Translations under genes and position numbers: made by a program | Source: Paraprevotella xylaniphila YIT 11841 | GTDB taxonomy: Bacteria; Bacteroidota; Bacteroidia; Bacteroidales; Bacteroidaceae | Reading direction: 5' to 3' | Length of the DNA stretch: 64,000 nucleotides | Assembly (NCBI RefSeq): GCF_000205165.1 | Contig: NZ_GL883865.1 | Span: 62,001 to 126,000 of the forward strand | Part shown: positions 18,371 through 26,568 of the stretch, piece by piece | How positions within the stretch are numbered: the stretch's first letter is position 1 | Layout: each line of letters starts with the position of its first letter | Notes under the pieces: generated by a model | Told to the model about the DNA's origin: nothing | The model's input: only the letters and a program-made list of their open reading frames with translations | Databases searched by the model: none

Positions 18371-18444
18371 TTTTGAAACTGCACGCATACCTTCCCAATG
18401 AAACCCCATTCTTATTATTATTTTTTTAATTTAACTACGTAGAA

Positions 18445-19728
18445 ATGGGTTATTTATTTACTTCCGAATCGGTGTCCGAAGGACATCCGGACAAAGTGGC
18501 GGACCAGATTTCCGACGCTGTATTGGACGAATTATTGGCTTTCGACCCTAATTCGAAAGTCGCATGTGAAACATTGGTGACAACGGGTCAGGTTGTCGTG
18601 GCCGGAGAGGTAAAATCAGAAGCTTACGTCGACCTGCAAGAAATAGCCCGCCGTACTATCCGCCGTATCGGTTATACCAAAGCGGAATACAAGTTCGAAG
18701 CGGAAAGTTGCGGCGTATTCTCTGCCATCCATGAACAAAGCGCCGACATCAACCGCGGCGTGGAACGCCAAGACCCGATGGAACAAGGGGCAGGCGACCA
18801 AGGCATGATGTTCGGTTATGCCACCAATGAAACGGAAAACTACATGCCGCTATCCCTCGACCTCAGCCACAAAATCCTGCGTGTATTGGCCGAAATACGA
18901 CGCGAAGGCAAAGAAATGACGTACTTGCGTCCCGATGCCAAAAGCCAAGTGACGATTGAATATGATGATAACGGGAAACCGGTTCGCGTAGACACGGTTG
19001 TGGTTTCCACACAACATGACGAGTTTATCCAACCGACCGACGGCAACCAAGAAGAAGCCGACCGGAAGATGTTGGACAAGATACGACAGGATGTCATTAC
19101 AATCCTGATGCCGCGTGTCATTGCCGAGATTCACGACCCGGCCATACTCCGACTGTTTGACGAACATATCACTTACCACGTGAACCCCACCGGTAAATTC
19201 GTGATAGGCGGTCCTCACGGCGATACCGGACTGACCGGCCGTAAGATCATAGTAGACACCTACGGGGGCAAAGGTGCCCACGGCGGAGGCGCCTTCTCCG
19301 GGAAGGATCCCTCCAAAGTAGACCGTTCGGCCGCATACGCCGCACGCCACATCGCCAAGAACATGGTGGCAGCCGGAGTGGCCGACGAAATGCTAGTGCA
19401 AATCAGCTATGCCATCGGTGTGGCACGCCCTGTGAACATCTACGTCAATACTTACGGACGCAGCCATGTCAGCCTGAGCGACGGAGAGATTGCGCAAAAG
19501 ATAGACGCGTTGTTCGACCTGCGGCCGAAAGCCATCGAAGACCGCCTGAAACTCCGCAATCCCATTTATGAAGAGACTGCCGCTTACGGCCACATGGGAC
19601 GCCAACCGCAGACCGTGACCAAGGAGTTCCACAGCCGCTATATGCCTACCAAGACCCTCGAAGTGGAACTCTTCACGTGGGAGAAATTGGATTATGTTGC
19701 TCAAATCAAAGAAACATTCGGACTATAA
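18445..19728 (+). CDS. metK: S-adenosylmethionine synthetase
   Basis: 427 residues. It forms S-adenosylmethionine from methionine and ATP in the cytoplasm. Motifs: [18 protein letters not shown] at the N terminus, [12 protein letters not shown] (residues ~113-124) and the P-loop-like [21 protein letters not shown] segment (~250-270). The protein is somewhat longer than the ~385-residue E. coli enzyme, usual for Bacteroidetes. A SAM-II aptamer lies upstream and a 14-codon leader frame ends 2 nt before the ATG. Its stop is 1 nt before the LOG gene start. Confidence 0.98.
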   Translation: MGYLFTSESVSEGHPDKVADQISDAVLDELLAFDPNSKVACETLVTTGQVVVAGEVKSEAYVDLQEIARRTIRRIGYTKAEYKFEAESCGVFSAIHEQSADINRGVERQDPMEQGAGDQGMMFGYATNETENYMPLSLDLSHKILRVLAEIRREGKEMTYLRPDAKSQVTIEYDDNGKPVRVDTVVVSTQHDEFIQPTDGNQEEADRKMLDKIRQDVITILMPRVIAEIHDPAILRLFDEHITYHVNPTGKFVIGGPHGDTGLTGRKIIVDTYGGKGAHGGGAFSGKDPSKVDRSAAYAARHIAKNMVAAGVADEMLVQISYAIGVARPVNIYVNTYGRSHVSLSDGEIAQKIDALFDLRPKAIEDRLKLRNPIYEETAAYGHMGRQPQTVTKEFHSRYMPTKTLEVELFTWEKLDYVAQIKETFGL

Positions 19729-19729
19729 G

Positions 19730-20317
19730 ATGAACGCGATTCAGTCAGTGTGTGTATACTCGGCCTCCAGTACGAAAATAGCCGATTGCTATTTCCGGGC
19801 TGCACGGGAATTGGGTGAACTCTTGGGACACCATGGCATCCGTCTGGTGAACGGTGCCGGAAACCTCGGGCTTATGAGAGCCTGCGCCGATGCCTGCCTG
19901 GAAGCCGGAGGGCAAGTGACCGGCGTGATTCCCCGTTTCATGGTGGAACAAGGTTGGCAACACCCCGGGCTTACGGAACTGATTGAAACGGAAGACATGC
20001 ACACCCGCAAGCAAACAATGGCCCGCCTTTCAGACGGTGTCATTGCCTTGCCGGGCGGATGTGGCACGTTGGAAGAATTGCTCGAAATCATTACGTGGAA
20101 ACAACTCGGACTATATCTGAACCCCATTGTAGTACTGAATACAAACGGATTCTATGATCCTTTGTTGAAAATGCTCGACCGAGCCGCCGAAGAGCATTTC
20201 ATGCGTCCGGCCCATTTGGACATCTGGAAAGTGGCTTCCACTCCTACAGAAGCCATCGACTTATTGTACTCCACTCCTGTCTGGGACAAGGAAATCCGCA
20301 AGTTTGCCGCCATTTGA
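19730..20317 (+). CDS. LOG family protein (TIGR00730; nucleoside 5'-monophosphate phosphoribohydrolase)
   Basis: 195 residues, complete Rossmann-like LOG protein. Diagnostic motifs: VYSASST near the N terminus, GAGNLGLM, and the catalytic LPGGCGTLEEL, with Arg upstream in MHTRKQTMARL. Plant and bacterial LOG enzymes release free bases from nucleoside 5'-monophosphates (cytokinin-type or AMP/purine); the substrate in Bacteroidales is not established. ATG 19730 is chosen because upstream in-frame codons lie within metK. The next gene starts 2 nt after its stop. Confidence 0.9.
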   Translation: MNAIQSVCVYSASSTKIADCYFRAARELGELLGHHGIRLVNGAGNLGLMRACADACLEAGGQVTGVIPRFMVEQGWQHPGLTELIETEDMHTRKQTMARLSDGVIALPGGCGTLEELLEIITWKQLGLYLNPIVVLNTNGFYDPLLKMLDRAAEEHFMRPAHLDIWKVASTPTEAIDLLYSTPVWDKEIRKFAAI

Positions 20318-20319
20318 AC

Positions 20320-21324
20320 ATGAAAGACTCACTTCAAACGGCTCTTCCGGCACACGAGAACGCTTCGTATCCCCTCCGGCAGAAATTCAACCCGAAACAA
20401 ATCATTGAAAGCCTGCCCGCTGATGCCACACCGGCCCAACAGGATTCTGCCATCCAGGCGATGCTGCCTCCACGTCCGACCGTGCGTTCGACACGTCCCG
20501 ACACCCTGAACCTTCCGGGATGGCAGATACCGTCGGCCAAAAGTACCCTCTCCGTACAAGGCATCCGATACGATGAAAACTTTTTCAGCACCTCGCCCTA
20601 TTACCATGCTGAAACAAACATCCGCCCAACCGGCATGGATGCCGACCCGTTACCCTACCTGTTACGCCACGATGACTGGGTCACGGGCATCCTGCTCTGC
20701 TGTTTCCTGGTAGTCATGACCATCTTCGCCAACAGCAAAAAGTTTATCAAACAACGCTTACAGGACTTTTTCCTCAACCGCATGGACAAGGAGAAACTTT
20801 TCTCGATAGAGACGGGCCGCGAAATGCGCCACGCCGTTTTCCTTTATATGCAAAGCGGATTGCTCGTCAGCCTTTTTTTCTTCGATTACACACAAACTAC
20901 CCGGGACCTCTTCATGTCCCCCGTTTCCTCCCATACCCTATTGGGAATCTATGTTTTGATTTGTTGGACTTACTTAGGATTCAAGCAACTGTTTTACACG
21001 TTTGTCAATTGGATCTTTTTTGACAAAGAACGCAGAAGTACCTGGCTCAAATCATATTCATTCCTCATTTCGGCCGAAGGAGTACTGCTCTTTCCGCTTG
21101 CTCTAATCACAGTCTTTTTCAATCTTCCGACCCACGATGTGATATTATGTTTATGCCTGTTGTTGGGTTTCATCAGACTTCTACTCTTTTATAAAACTTT
21201 TTGTATATTTTTCCCAAAAATTCATGGTTTTTTCCATTTAATTATGTACTTTTGTGCCCTTGAAATGCTGCCTTTGTGCGGCTTATGGCAAGCACTTACA
21301 TATACGAACGACATACTATTATAA
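20320..21324 (+). CDS. DUF4271 membrane protein
   Basis: 334 residues. The first ~115 residues are soluble and proline-rich (QIIESLPADATPAQQD, MLPPRPTVRSTRPDT); the rest has about six to seven membrane spans, starting at WVTGILLCCFLVVMTIF. This architecture and its place directly before hemD are standard for Bacteroidales DUF4271. Function unknown; genetic linkage suggests an envelope or tetrapyrrole-related role only by association. A TTG at 20314 is in frame, but ATG 20320 is the more likely start. Confidence 0.85.
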   Translation: MKDSLQTALPAHENASYPLRQKFNPKQIIESLPADATPAQQDSAIQAMLPPRPTVRSTRPDTLNLPGWQIPSAKSTLSVQGIRYDENFFSTSPYYHAETNIRPTGMDADPLPYLLRHDDWVTGILLCCFLVVMTIFANSKKFIKQRLQDFFLNRMDKEKLFSIETGREMRHAVFLYMQSGLLVSLFFFDYTQTTRDLFMSPVSSHTLLGIYVLICWTYLGFKQLFYTFVNWIFFDKERRSTWLKSYSFLISAEGVLLFPLALITVFFNLPTHDVILCLCLLLGFIRLLLFYKTFCIFFPKIHGFFHLIMYFCALEMLPLCGLWQALTYTNDILL

Positions 21325-21339
21325 AATATTTGGACACTT

Positions 21340-22083
21340 ATGATAAAGAAGATTCTGGTTTCACAACCCAAACCAACCTCCGAGAAATCTCCTTATTTCG
21401 AGATTGCCTCCAAGTATGGTGTGGAAGTAGTTTTCAGACCATTTATCAAGATTGAAGGTTTGTCTGCTAAGGAATTCCGCCAACAGAAAGTCTCTATATT
21501 GGATTATACCGCAGTGGTATTCACCTCACGCAATGCCATAGACCATTTCTTCCTTCTGTGCAAAGAATTACGTGTGACGATACCCGAAGACATGAAGTAT
21601 TTCTGCATCACGGAAACCATTGCACTGTACATCCAGAAATATGTGCAGTACCGCAAACGCAAAGTATTCTTCGGTTCCACGGGCAAAGTGGACGACTTGA
21701 TACCGGCCATGGTGAAACACAAGACAGAGAAATATCTGGTTCCATTGTCGGATGTACATAATGACGAAATTACCAATTTGTTGGATGCCAAGAAACTCAT
21801 CCATAAGGAGGTTGTGATGTACCGCACAGTGAGCAACGATTTCAAGAGCGACGAGAAGTTCGATTACGACATGTTGATTTTCTTCAGCCCGTCGGGCATA
21901 CAGGCTTTGCTGAAAAACTTCCCCAAATTCGAGCAGAAAGACATCGCCATCGGTACGTTCGGACCGGCCACAGCCCAAGCCGTCAAAGACGCAGGACTGC
22001 GGTTGGACATGGAAGCTCCCACTTCGCAATACCCGTCTATCACGGCTGCATTGGACGATTTCGTGAAGAAGCACAACTGTTGA
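21340..22083 (+). CDS. hemD: Uroporphyrinogen-III synthase
   Basis: 247 residues, the right length. It closes and inverts ring D of hydroxymethylbilane to give uroporphyrinogen III for haem/corrinoid synthesis. HemD sequences are poorly conserved; recognised features are the N-terminal KKILVSQP, VVFTSRNAIDHFF (~55-67), YFCITETIALYIQKY, and the C-terminal LIFFSPSGIQALL and IGTFGPATAQAVKDAGL. 15 nt after the DUF4271 gene; followed by a hairpin terminator. Confidence 0.9.
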   Translation: MIKKILVSQPKPTSEKSPYFEIASKYGVEVVFRPFIKIEGLSAKEFRQQKVSILDYTAVVFTSRNAIDHFFLLCKELRVTIPEDMKYFCITETIALYIQKYVQYRKRKVFFGSTGKVDDLIPAMVKHKTEKYLVPLSDVHNDEITNLLDAKKLIHKEVVMYRTVSNDFKSDEKFDYDMLIFFSPSGIQALLKNFPKFEQKDIAIGTFGPATAQAVKDAGLRLDMEAPTSQYPSITAALDDFVKKHNC

Positions 22084-22096
22084 TGCTCATCAAATA

Positions 22097-22125
22097 AGAA
22101 AGGGTGCCGGAAAAGCACCCTTTTT
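22097..22125 (+). terminator. Rho-independent terminator after hemD
   Basis: AAAGGGTGC and GCACCCTTT pair around a short loop (CGGAAAA), followed by TTTTTCC. It lies 13 nt after the hemD stop and before rnpA, so rnpA probably has its own promoter or is reached by read-through. Confidence 0.8.
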
Positions 22126-22150
22126 CCTTTACCTGACAACACCGTACCTT

Positions 22151-22591
22151 ATGGAACAGAAACCGGACTCTTCATTTCATAAATCGGAGCGCTTATGCAG
22201 CAAACGCGTCATAGACGCCCTGTTCGCCGGAGGCAGCAAGTCCATGTCGGCCTTTCCGCTTCGCGTAGTCTTCATGCCGGTTCCCGTAGAGGCCCCGGCT
22301 CCTCCTGTATCCGTACTGGTATCCGTCTCGAAACGGCGTTTCAAAAGGGCAGTAAAACGCAACCGGGTGAAACGGCAAATCCGCGAAGCTTACCGCAAAC
22401 AAAAACACATACTGACATCCGCCTTACCCACGCCCTCCGGGCAAGGCTTGGCCGTGGCATTCCTCTGGCTTTCCGACCGATTGTATGCTTCGGCCGAAGT
22501 GGACGATTGCGTAAAACGCTTGTTGGTGCGTATTTCCGAACAACTTCCGGCATCCCCGGCCGAACACCCCGGCAATGCATCTGCCTTATGA
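22151..22591 (+). CDS. rnpA: Ribonuclease P protein component
   Basis: 146 residues. It is the protein subunit that helps the RNase P RNA cleave tRNA 5' leaders. The RNR signature is clear: [20 protein letters not shown] (residues ~59-78), after an N-terminal [16 protein letters not shown]. Slightly longer than the ~120-residue Gram-negative model enzyme, with a Pro/Ala-rich tail ([10 protein letters not shown]). The yidD start lies inside its 3' end (17-nt overlap), the usual rnpA-yidD pairing. Confidence 0.95.
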   Translation: MEQKPDSSFHKSERLCSKRVIDALFAGGSKSMSAFPLRVVFMPVPVEAPAPPVSVLVSVSKRRFKRAVKRNRVKRQIREAYRKQKHILTSALPTPSGQGLAVAFLWLSDRLYASAEVDDCVKRLLVRISEQLPASPAEHPGNASAL

Positions 22592-22817
22592 CCGTTTCCG
22601 ACATTGGTTATCCGCCGCGTTGATTGCTCCCATCCAGTTCTACCGCCGCGTGATTTCCCCCATGACTCCCCCGTCGTGCAGGTTCACGCCGACTTGTTCG
22701 CAATACGCCATCGAAGCCATCCGCAAGCATGGCCCCTTCAAAGGCATGTACTTGGCCGTGCGCCGAATCCTGCGCTGCCATCCCTGGGGAGGAAGCGGTT
22801 ATGACCCCGTCCCGTAA
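22575..22817 (+). CDS. yidD: Membrane protein insertion efficiency factor YidD
   Basis: 80 residues, normal size. YidD is a small membrane-associated protein that aids YidC-dependent insertion. Motifs [18 protein letters not shown] (residues ~28-45) and [14 protein letters not shown] at the C terminus are diagnostic, with conserved cysteines. It overlaps rnpA upstream. The tatD-like reading frame begins within or 4 nt after this gene. Confidence 0.96.
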   Translation: MHLPYDRFRHWLSAALIAPIQFYRRVISPMTPPSCRFTPTCSQYAIEAIRKHGPFKGMYLAVRRILRCHPWGGSGYDPVP

Positions 22818-22821
22818 GCCT

Positions 22822-23481
22822 ATGGAAACATATCTGAACCTCCATGCCCACCGGCCGGCCGCTTCTCCGTCGGAGAGTGTTGTCCGCAACTATATCCTCC
22901 CCTTGCCTCCTTCCGGACACGAAGAGCCCGAATACGGGCAAACCTTTTCCGCCGGTATCCATCCTTGGTATATCCCCGCACATCCGGAAGAAACCCTGAA
23001 AGAACTGGAGCGCCTGGCAGCCTCTCCTTCTTGTAAATCCATAGGAGAAGCCGGACTGGACAAATATGCATCTACCCCACTTCCCCTACAACGTGAACTT
23101 TTCATACGGCAGGCGGAACTGGCCGTCTCTCGTCAACTTCCCGTCATCATCCACTGCGTCAAGGCATGGGACGAATTACTGGCCATAAAAAAAGACTTCC
23201 CAGAAACATTACCTTGCATCATCCATGGTTTCCGAGGAAAGCCCCAACTGGCCGAAAGCTTGTTAAGCAAAGGCTTTTACCTCAGTTTCGGTTTCCGTTT
23301 CCATCCGCAAAGCCTGACGCTCTGCCCGTCCGACCGTCTCTTCTTTGAAAGCGACGAAGACCTGCGTCCCATAGACACACTATACCATATAGCTGCCGAA
23401 CTGCGCTCTTGTACACCGGAAGGACTGCGCGCACAATGTTGGGAAAACCTCGTCCGTACCGGCCCATCGTCTAAAAAATAA
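22822..23481 (+). CDS. TatD family metal-dependent hydrolase
   Basis: 219 residues. TatD-type TIM-barrel metal site residues are recognisable: HxH in NLHAH (residues 6-10), Glu in SIGEAGLD, His in VIIHC, His in CIIHGFRG and Asp in FFESDED. Related enzymes are 3'-5' nucleases or hydrolases. It is ~40 residues shorter than E. coli TatD and the first metal motif reads NLHAH instead of DxHxH, a variant seen in the Bacteroidales branch. Start chosen at ATG 22822, just after yidD; ATG 22801 (7 codons earlier) would overlap yidD by 17 nt and cannot be excluded. Confidence 0.82.
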   Translation: METYLNLHAHRPAASPSESVVRNYILPLPPSGHEEPEYGQTFSAGIHPWYIPAHPEETLKELERLAASPSCKSIGEAGLDKYASTPLPLQRELFIRQAELAVSRQLPVIIHCVKAWDELLAIKKDFPETLPCIIHGFRGKPQLAESLLSKGFYLSFGFRFHPQSLTLCPSDRLFFESDEDLRPIDTLYHIAAELRSCTPEGLRAQCWENLVRTGPSSKK

Positions 23482-23488
23482 GAATATA

Positions 23489-23520
23489 GTTGCAAGTCTC
23501 ATTGAAAGGTCGTACTTTTG
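23489..23520 (+). promoter_or_regulatory. tyrS promoter with palindrome over the -7 box
   Basis: GTTG at 23489-23492, a 20-nt spacer and TACTTTTG at 23513-23520 match the Bacteroides -33/-7 arrangement. The -7 box sits in a perfect inverted repeat, GTCGTAC-TTTT-GTACGAC (23509-23526), which could be an operator or a hairpin at the very start of the RNA. Confidence 0.65.
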
Positions 23521-23558
23521 TACGACTCAATTTTTATTAAACAAAATACATTCATACG

Positions 23559-24851
23559 ATGAACTTTGTAGAAGAACTGAAATGGAGAGGCATGATCCAC
23601 ACCATGATGCCGGGCACCGAGGATTTACTTGAAAAAGAACAGGTCACCGCCTATCTGGGCATCGACCCCACGGCGGACTCCCTGCACATAGGCCATCTTT
23701 GTGGTGTGATGATGCTCAAGCATTTCCAACGTTGCGGGCACAAACCGTTGGCCCTTATCGGAGGTGCCACCGGAATGATAGGCGACCCTTCGGGTAAAAG
23801 CCAGGAACGCAACTTGCTCGACGAAGAAACGTTGCGCCACAACGTGGCCTGCATCAAACAGCAACTAGCCCGGTTCCTGGATTTCGACAGCGACGCTCCC
23901 AACCACGCCGAGTTAGTGAACAATTACGACTGGATGAAGGACTTCAAGTTCCTCGACTTCGCCCGCGAAGTCGGCAAGCACATCACCGTGAACTACATGA
24001 TGGCCAAAGACAGCGTGCAAAAGCGTCTGAACGGCGAGGCACGCGACGGACTGTCGTTCACCGAGTTCACTTACCAACTTCTTCAAGGTTACGACTTCTT
24101 ATATTTGTACGAACATAAAGGCTGCCGCCTCCAGTTGGGCGGAAGCGACCAATGGGGCAACATCACGACCGGTGCCGAACTGATACGCCGCACCAACGGT
24201 GGTGAAGTGTTCGCTTTGGTATGCCCGTTAGTGACGAAAGCCGACGGAACCAAGTTCGGCAAGACCGAAAAAGGCAACATCTGGCTTAACCGCGACTACA
24301 CTAGCCCGTATGCCTTCTATCAGTTCTGGCTCAACGTGGCCGACGACGATGCCAAACGTTACATCCGCATCTTCACCACACTGGACAAGGAAGAAATAGA
24401 CGGCCTCATCGCCCAACACGATGAAGACCCGGGACAGCGCATCCTGCAAAAACGCCTGGCCAAGGAAATCACCATCATGGTACACAGCGAAGAAGACTAC
24501 AACATGGCTGTGGAGGCTAGCAACATCCTGTTCGGAAAGGCGACCAAGGAAAGCCTGACGAAGTTGGACGAACAAACGCTGCTCGACGTGTTCGCGGGCG
24601 TGCCGCAATTCGAAGTCAGCCGCGAAGCCCTGTCGGCCGGAGTCAAAGCCGTAGACCTGACAGCCGAGATGACGCAATGCTTCCCCAGCAAGGGCGAGAT
24701 GCGCAAGATGGTACAAGGCGGCGGCGTTTCGCTGAACAAGGAAAAACTGACAGCTTTCGACCGCATGGTAACAACCGACGACCTGCTCAACGGCAAATAC
24801 CTGCTCGTGCAACGTGGCAAGAAAAACTATTTCCTGCTCATCGCAAAATAA
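23559..24851 (+). CDS. tyrS: Tyrosyl-tRNA synthetase
   Basis: 430 residues, class I synthetase that charges tRNA-Tyr. The HIGH motif appears as HIGHLCG (~residue 46), the Tyr-binding region as GGSDQWGN and the KMSKS loop as the bacterial variant KFGKT. The C terminus carries an S4 RNA-binding domain ([14 protein letters not shown], ~residues 385-430). It has its own promoter-like element 38 nt upstream. Confidence 0.97.
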   Translation: MNFVEELKWRGMIHTMMPGTEDLLEKEQVTAYLGIDPTADSLHIGHLCGVMMLKHFQRCGHKPLALIGGATGMIGDPSGKSQERNLLDEETLRHNVACIKQQLARFLDFDSDAPNHAELVNNYDWMKDFKFLDFAREVGKHITVNYMMAKDSVQKRLNGEARDGLSFTEFTYQLLQGYDFLYLYEHKGCRLQLGGSDQWGNITTGAELIRRTNGGEVFALVCPLVTKADGTKFGKTEKGNIWLNRDYTSPYAFYQFWLNVADDDAKRYIRIFTTLDKEEIDGLIAQHDEDPGQRILQKRLAKEITIMVHSEEDYNMAVEASNILFGKATKESLTKLDEQTLLDVFAGVPQFEVSREALSAGVKAVDLTAEMTQCFPSKGEMRKMVQGGGVSLNKEKLTAFDRMVTTDDLLNGKYLLVQRGKKNYFLLIAK

Positions 24852-24866
24852 AAAAACAGAGAAAAA

Positions 24867-24898
24867 TTTGTAGGATAGCGAAAATCTCGCTATCTTTG
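24867..24898 (+). promoter_or_regulatory. Promoter of the tRNA-Gln gene
   Basis: TTTG at 24867-24870 and TATCTTTG at 24891-24898, spaced by 20 nt, match the Bacteroides consensus exactly. The spacer and -7 box include the inverted repeat GATAGCGA / TCGCTATC (24874-24895), which may double as the tyrS terminator. Confidence 0.82.
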
Positions 24899-24927
24899 CA
24901 CCGCTTTCGAGAGAAAGACATAAGGAT

Positions 24928-25001
24928 TGGGATATGGTGTAATGGTAGCACAAGACATTTTGGTCGTCTTAGTCTTGGTTCGAACCCAGGTATCCCAACC
25001 A
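24928..25001 (+). tRNA. tRNA-Gln (anticodon TTG)
   Basis: A complete 74-nt cloverleaf: acceptor TGGGATA/TATCCCA, D arm with AATGGTA loop, anticodon loop TTTTGGT with TTG reading CAA codons, T arm CTTGG-TTCGAAC-CCAGG, and encoded ACCA. The base pair closing the anticodon loop would be an A-C mismatch (31-39). The terminal A of CCA is also the first base of a perfect palindrome that follows. Confidence 0.95.
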
Positions 25002-25046
25002 AAAGGAAGACCTCCGGAATTTTAAAATTCCGGAGGTCTTCCTTTT
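25001..25046 (+). terminator. Perfect 46-nt palindromic terminator after tRNA-Gln
   Basis: Positions 25001-25023 and 25024-25046 are exact reverse complements (outer AAAAGGAAGACC, centre TTTTAAAA). The folded stem ends in TTTT and starts at the last base of the tRNA CCA. Such a long perfect stem is unusual for a tRNA terminator. Confidence 0.85.
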
Positions 25047-25240
25047 GTATCTTCCATATCTCATGTAATACAATATAGTAGAATGGCTATTTCCATCCAC
25101 GTCCCCTCTTCCGACATCCCCTCACAAACAGCCTACCACGCAGTACAAACCTATTCTTTTACAGATGAAACAGGCACGCCATTTTCACGTTCCTTCATCA
25201 TCATCTGATAGCCAAACGATTAGAAAGCTCCTCTGTTTAA

Positions 25241-25326
25241 CTTTTCATTCTGCGCCAAATGATTTTTCAATCTCCTGAGATTGATTTTCCGTTCTGCGCC
25301 AAACGATTTACGGTTTGGCGCAGAAC
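25241..25326 (+). repeat. Intergenic palindromic repeat, copy 1
   Basis: Modules in order: TTTTCATTCTGCGCCAAA, then TTTTTCAATCTCCTGAGATT with palindromic core CAATCTC-CT-GAGATTG, then CGTTCTGCGCCAAACG-ATTTA-CGGTTTGGCGCAGAAC, a long imperfect hairpin. The same order is found at 36.7 kb (reversed) and 50.8 kb. It lies in a gene-free 480-nt stretch between the tRNA-Gln terminator and the GNAT gene; I see nothing else convincing in that stretch. Confidence 0.85.
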
Positions 25327-25462
25327 ATTTCGTGAAATGAAAAGGAATGACAAAACAAGGTCGTGGAAGGCGTACCATATGCCGCGCCTACGGCATCATG
25401 GATGTGCAACGCAAGGCGACGCACCACCAGAACCGCCATACGTCCCCCGACTGAGAAACAAA

Positions 25463-25494
25463 TTTGCACGAACAACAGTTTTCTTATAATTTTG
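25463..25494 (+). promoter_or_regulatory. Promoter of the GNAT gene
   Basis: TTTG at 25463-25466, 20-nt spacer, TAATTTTG at 25487-25494; exact match to the Bacteroides consensus, 34 nt before the start codon. Confidence 0.8.
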
Positions 25495-25528
25495 CCCCCG
25501 ACAAAACCACTCCAACACGAAAAAAGCC

Positions 25529-26053
25529 ATGGACAAAATCATTTTGGAAACAGAACGGATGTACCTTCGCGAAATGTCGCCCGAAGATTTCAAAGCCATT
25601 TGCCTCATCATGCAAGACGAGCAGACGATGCAAGCCTATAACGGAGCGTTCGCAGACTGCGACATCCGCACGTGGATTGAAAGGCAACTCCAACGGTACG
25701 ACACCTACGGATACGGATTGTGGGCCGCCATCCGGAAAGATTCGGGCGAACTGATAGGGCAATGCGGACTGACACGGCAATATTGGTTGGAACGACAAGT
25801 GATAGAGGTGGGATACCTGTTCCGCCGCGACCATTGGCACAAGGGCTACGCCACGGAAGCCGCCAAGGCTTGCAAAACGTATGCTTTCGGGCAGTTGGAG
25901 GCCAACCGGCTGTGCGCCATCATACGCGACACCAATACCGCCTCCCAACGCGTGGCACAACGTATCGGTATGACCCGCCGACCGGGAATCATGGTGAAAC
26001 ACTATCGTGGTACCGACATGCCCCATTACCTCTTCGCCGTAGAGAAATATTAA
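25529..26053 (+). CDS. GNAT family N-acetyltransferase (RimJ/RimL-like)
   Basis: 174 residues with the GNAT fold of the RimL type: ILETERMYLREMSPEDF at the N terminus, the VIEVGYLFRRDHWHKGYATEA segment carrying the acetyl-CoA pyrophosphate loop (HKGYATEA), and NTASQRVAQRIGM near the C terminus. The family acetylates protein N termini, antibiotics or small amines; the substrate cannot be read from sequence. Monocistronic, with its own promoter; the next gene has a separate promoter. Confidence 0.9.
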   Translation: MDKIILETERMYLREMSPEDFKAICLIMQDEQTMQAYNGAFADCDIRTWIERQLQRYDTYGYGLWAAIRKDSGELIGQCGLTRQYWLERQVIEVGYLFRRDHWHKGYATEAAKACKTYAFGQLEANRLCAIIRDTNTASQRVAQRIGMTRRPGIMVKHYRGTDMPHYLFAVEKY

Positions 26054-26102
26054 TTGCAACCAAGTTGCATGCCAAACTGTTGTGTGCTTGGCATTTTTCC
26101 CC

Positions 26103-26110
26103 TATCTTTG
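26103..26110 (+). promoter_or_regulatory. Putative promoter of the metal-efflux cluster (TATCTTTG)
   Basis: TATCTTTG fits the -7 consensus 30 nt before the His-rich protein gene. GTTG at 26079-26082, 20 nt upstream, may serve as the -33 element. Confidence 0.65.
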
Positions 26111-26139
26111 CTCCCACGAAAACAAGAATCACCGAAACG

Positions 26140-26517
26140 ATGAAAAAACAACTCCATGCCATCATCTTGTTATGGCTCTGCATGTTGGTGCAGGCCGTTT
26201 CGGTCTTTCCCCACCACCATCATGCCGAAGCCCTCTGTCTGGGGCACGACATGGAAACCGCCCGTCCGGCAAAAGGAACACATGCGTGCGGTTCGGAGTG
26301 CATCACGCATTTCCACCTGACGATGCCATCGTCCGGCTCCCACGTCTCTTATAAGAAAAACGTATCCCGTCCTTCATGTCTGCTGCGGACGTCATACGAC
26401 TTTCCGGTCATTCATGGCCCACAAACATCAAAAGGAACTTACCAGACAGACCGGACCGACTTATACCTTTCCCTGCCCGTCGGGGGGAAAGGATTAAGGG
26501 CACCTCCCTTGGCTTAG
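26140..26517 (+). CDS. Small exported His/Cys-rich protein preceding an RND efflux system
   Basis: 125 residues. An N-terminal signal peptide (MKKQLHAIILLWLCMLVQAV) is followed directly by VFPHHHHAEALCLGHD, then CGSEC and HFHL. The clustered His, Cys and Met residues suggest metal binding. It lies 51 nt before the membrane-fusion gene and shares its promoter, so a periplasmic metal sensor or chaperone for the efflux pump is a fair inference. No named domain was recognised. The start is set by the signal peptide; the frame is open further upstream inside the GNAT gene. Confidence 0.75.
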   Translation: MKKQLHAIILLWLCMLVQAVSVFPHHHHAEALCLGHDMETARPAKGTHACGSECITHFHLTMPSSGSHVSYKKNVSRPSCLLRTSYDFPVIHGPQTSKGTYQTDRTDLYLSLPVGGKGLRAPPLA

Positions 26518-26568
26518 CCAGAGACAAAGACATTTTTCATCTTATTCATCCCAAATTTTAATATTCCT

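Noticed and set aside
25083-25208. 41-codon frame after the tRNA-Gln terminator
   Set aside because: No promoter, no family resemblance, and it ends next to the intergenic repeat; not supported enough to list.
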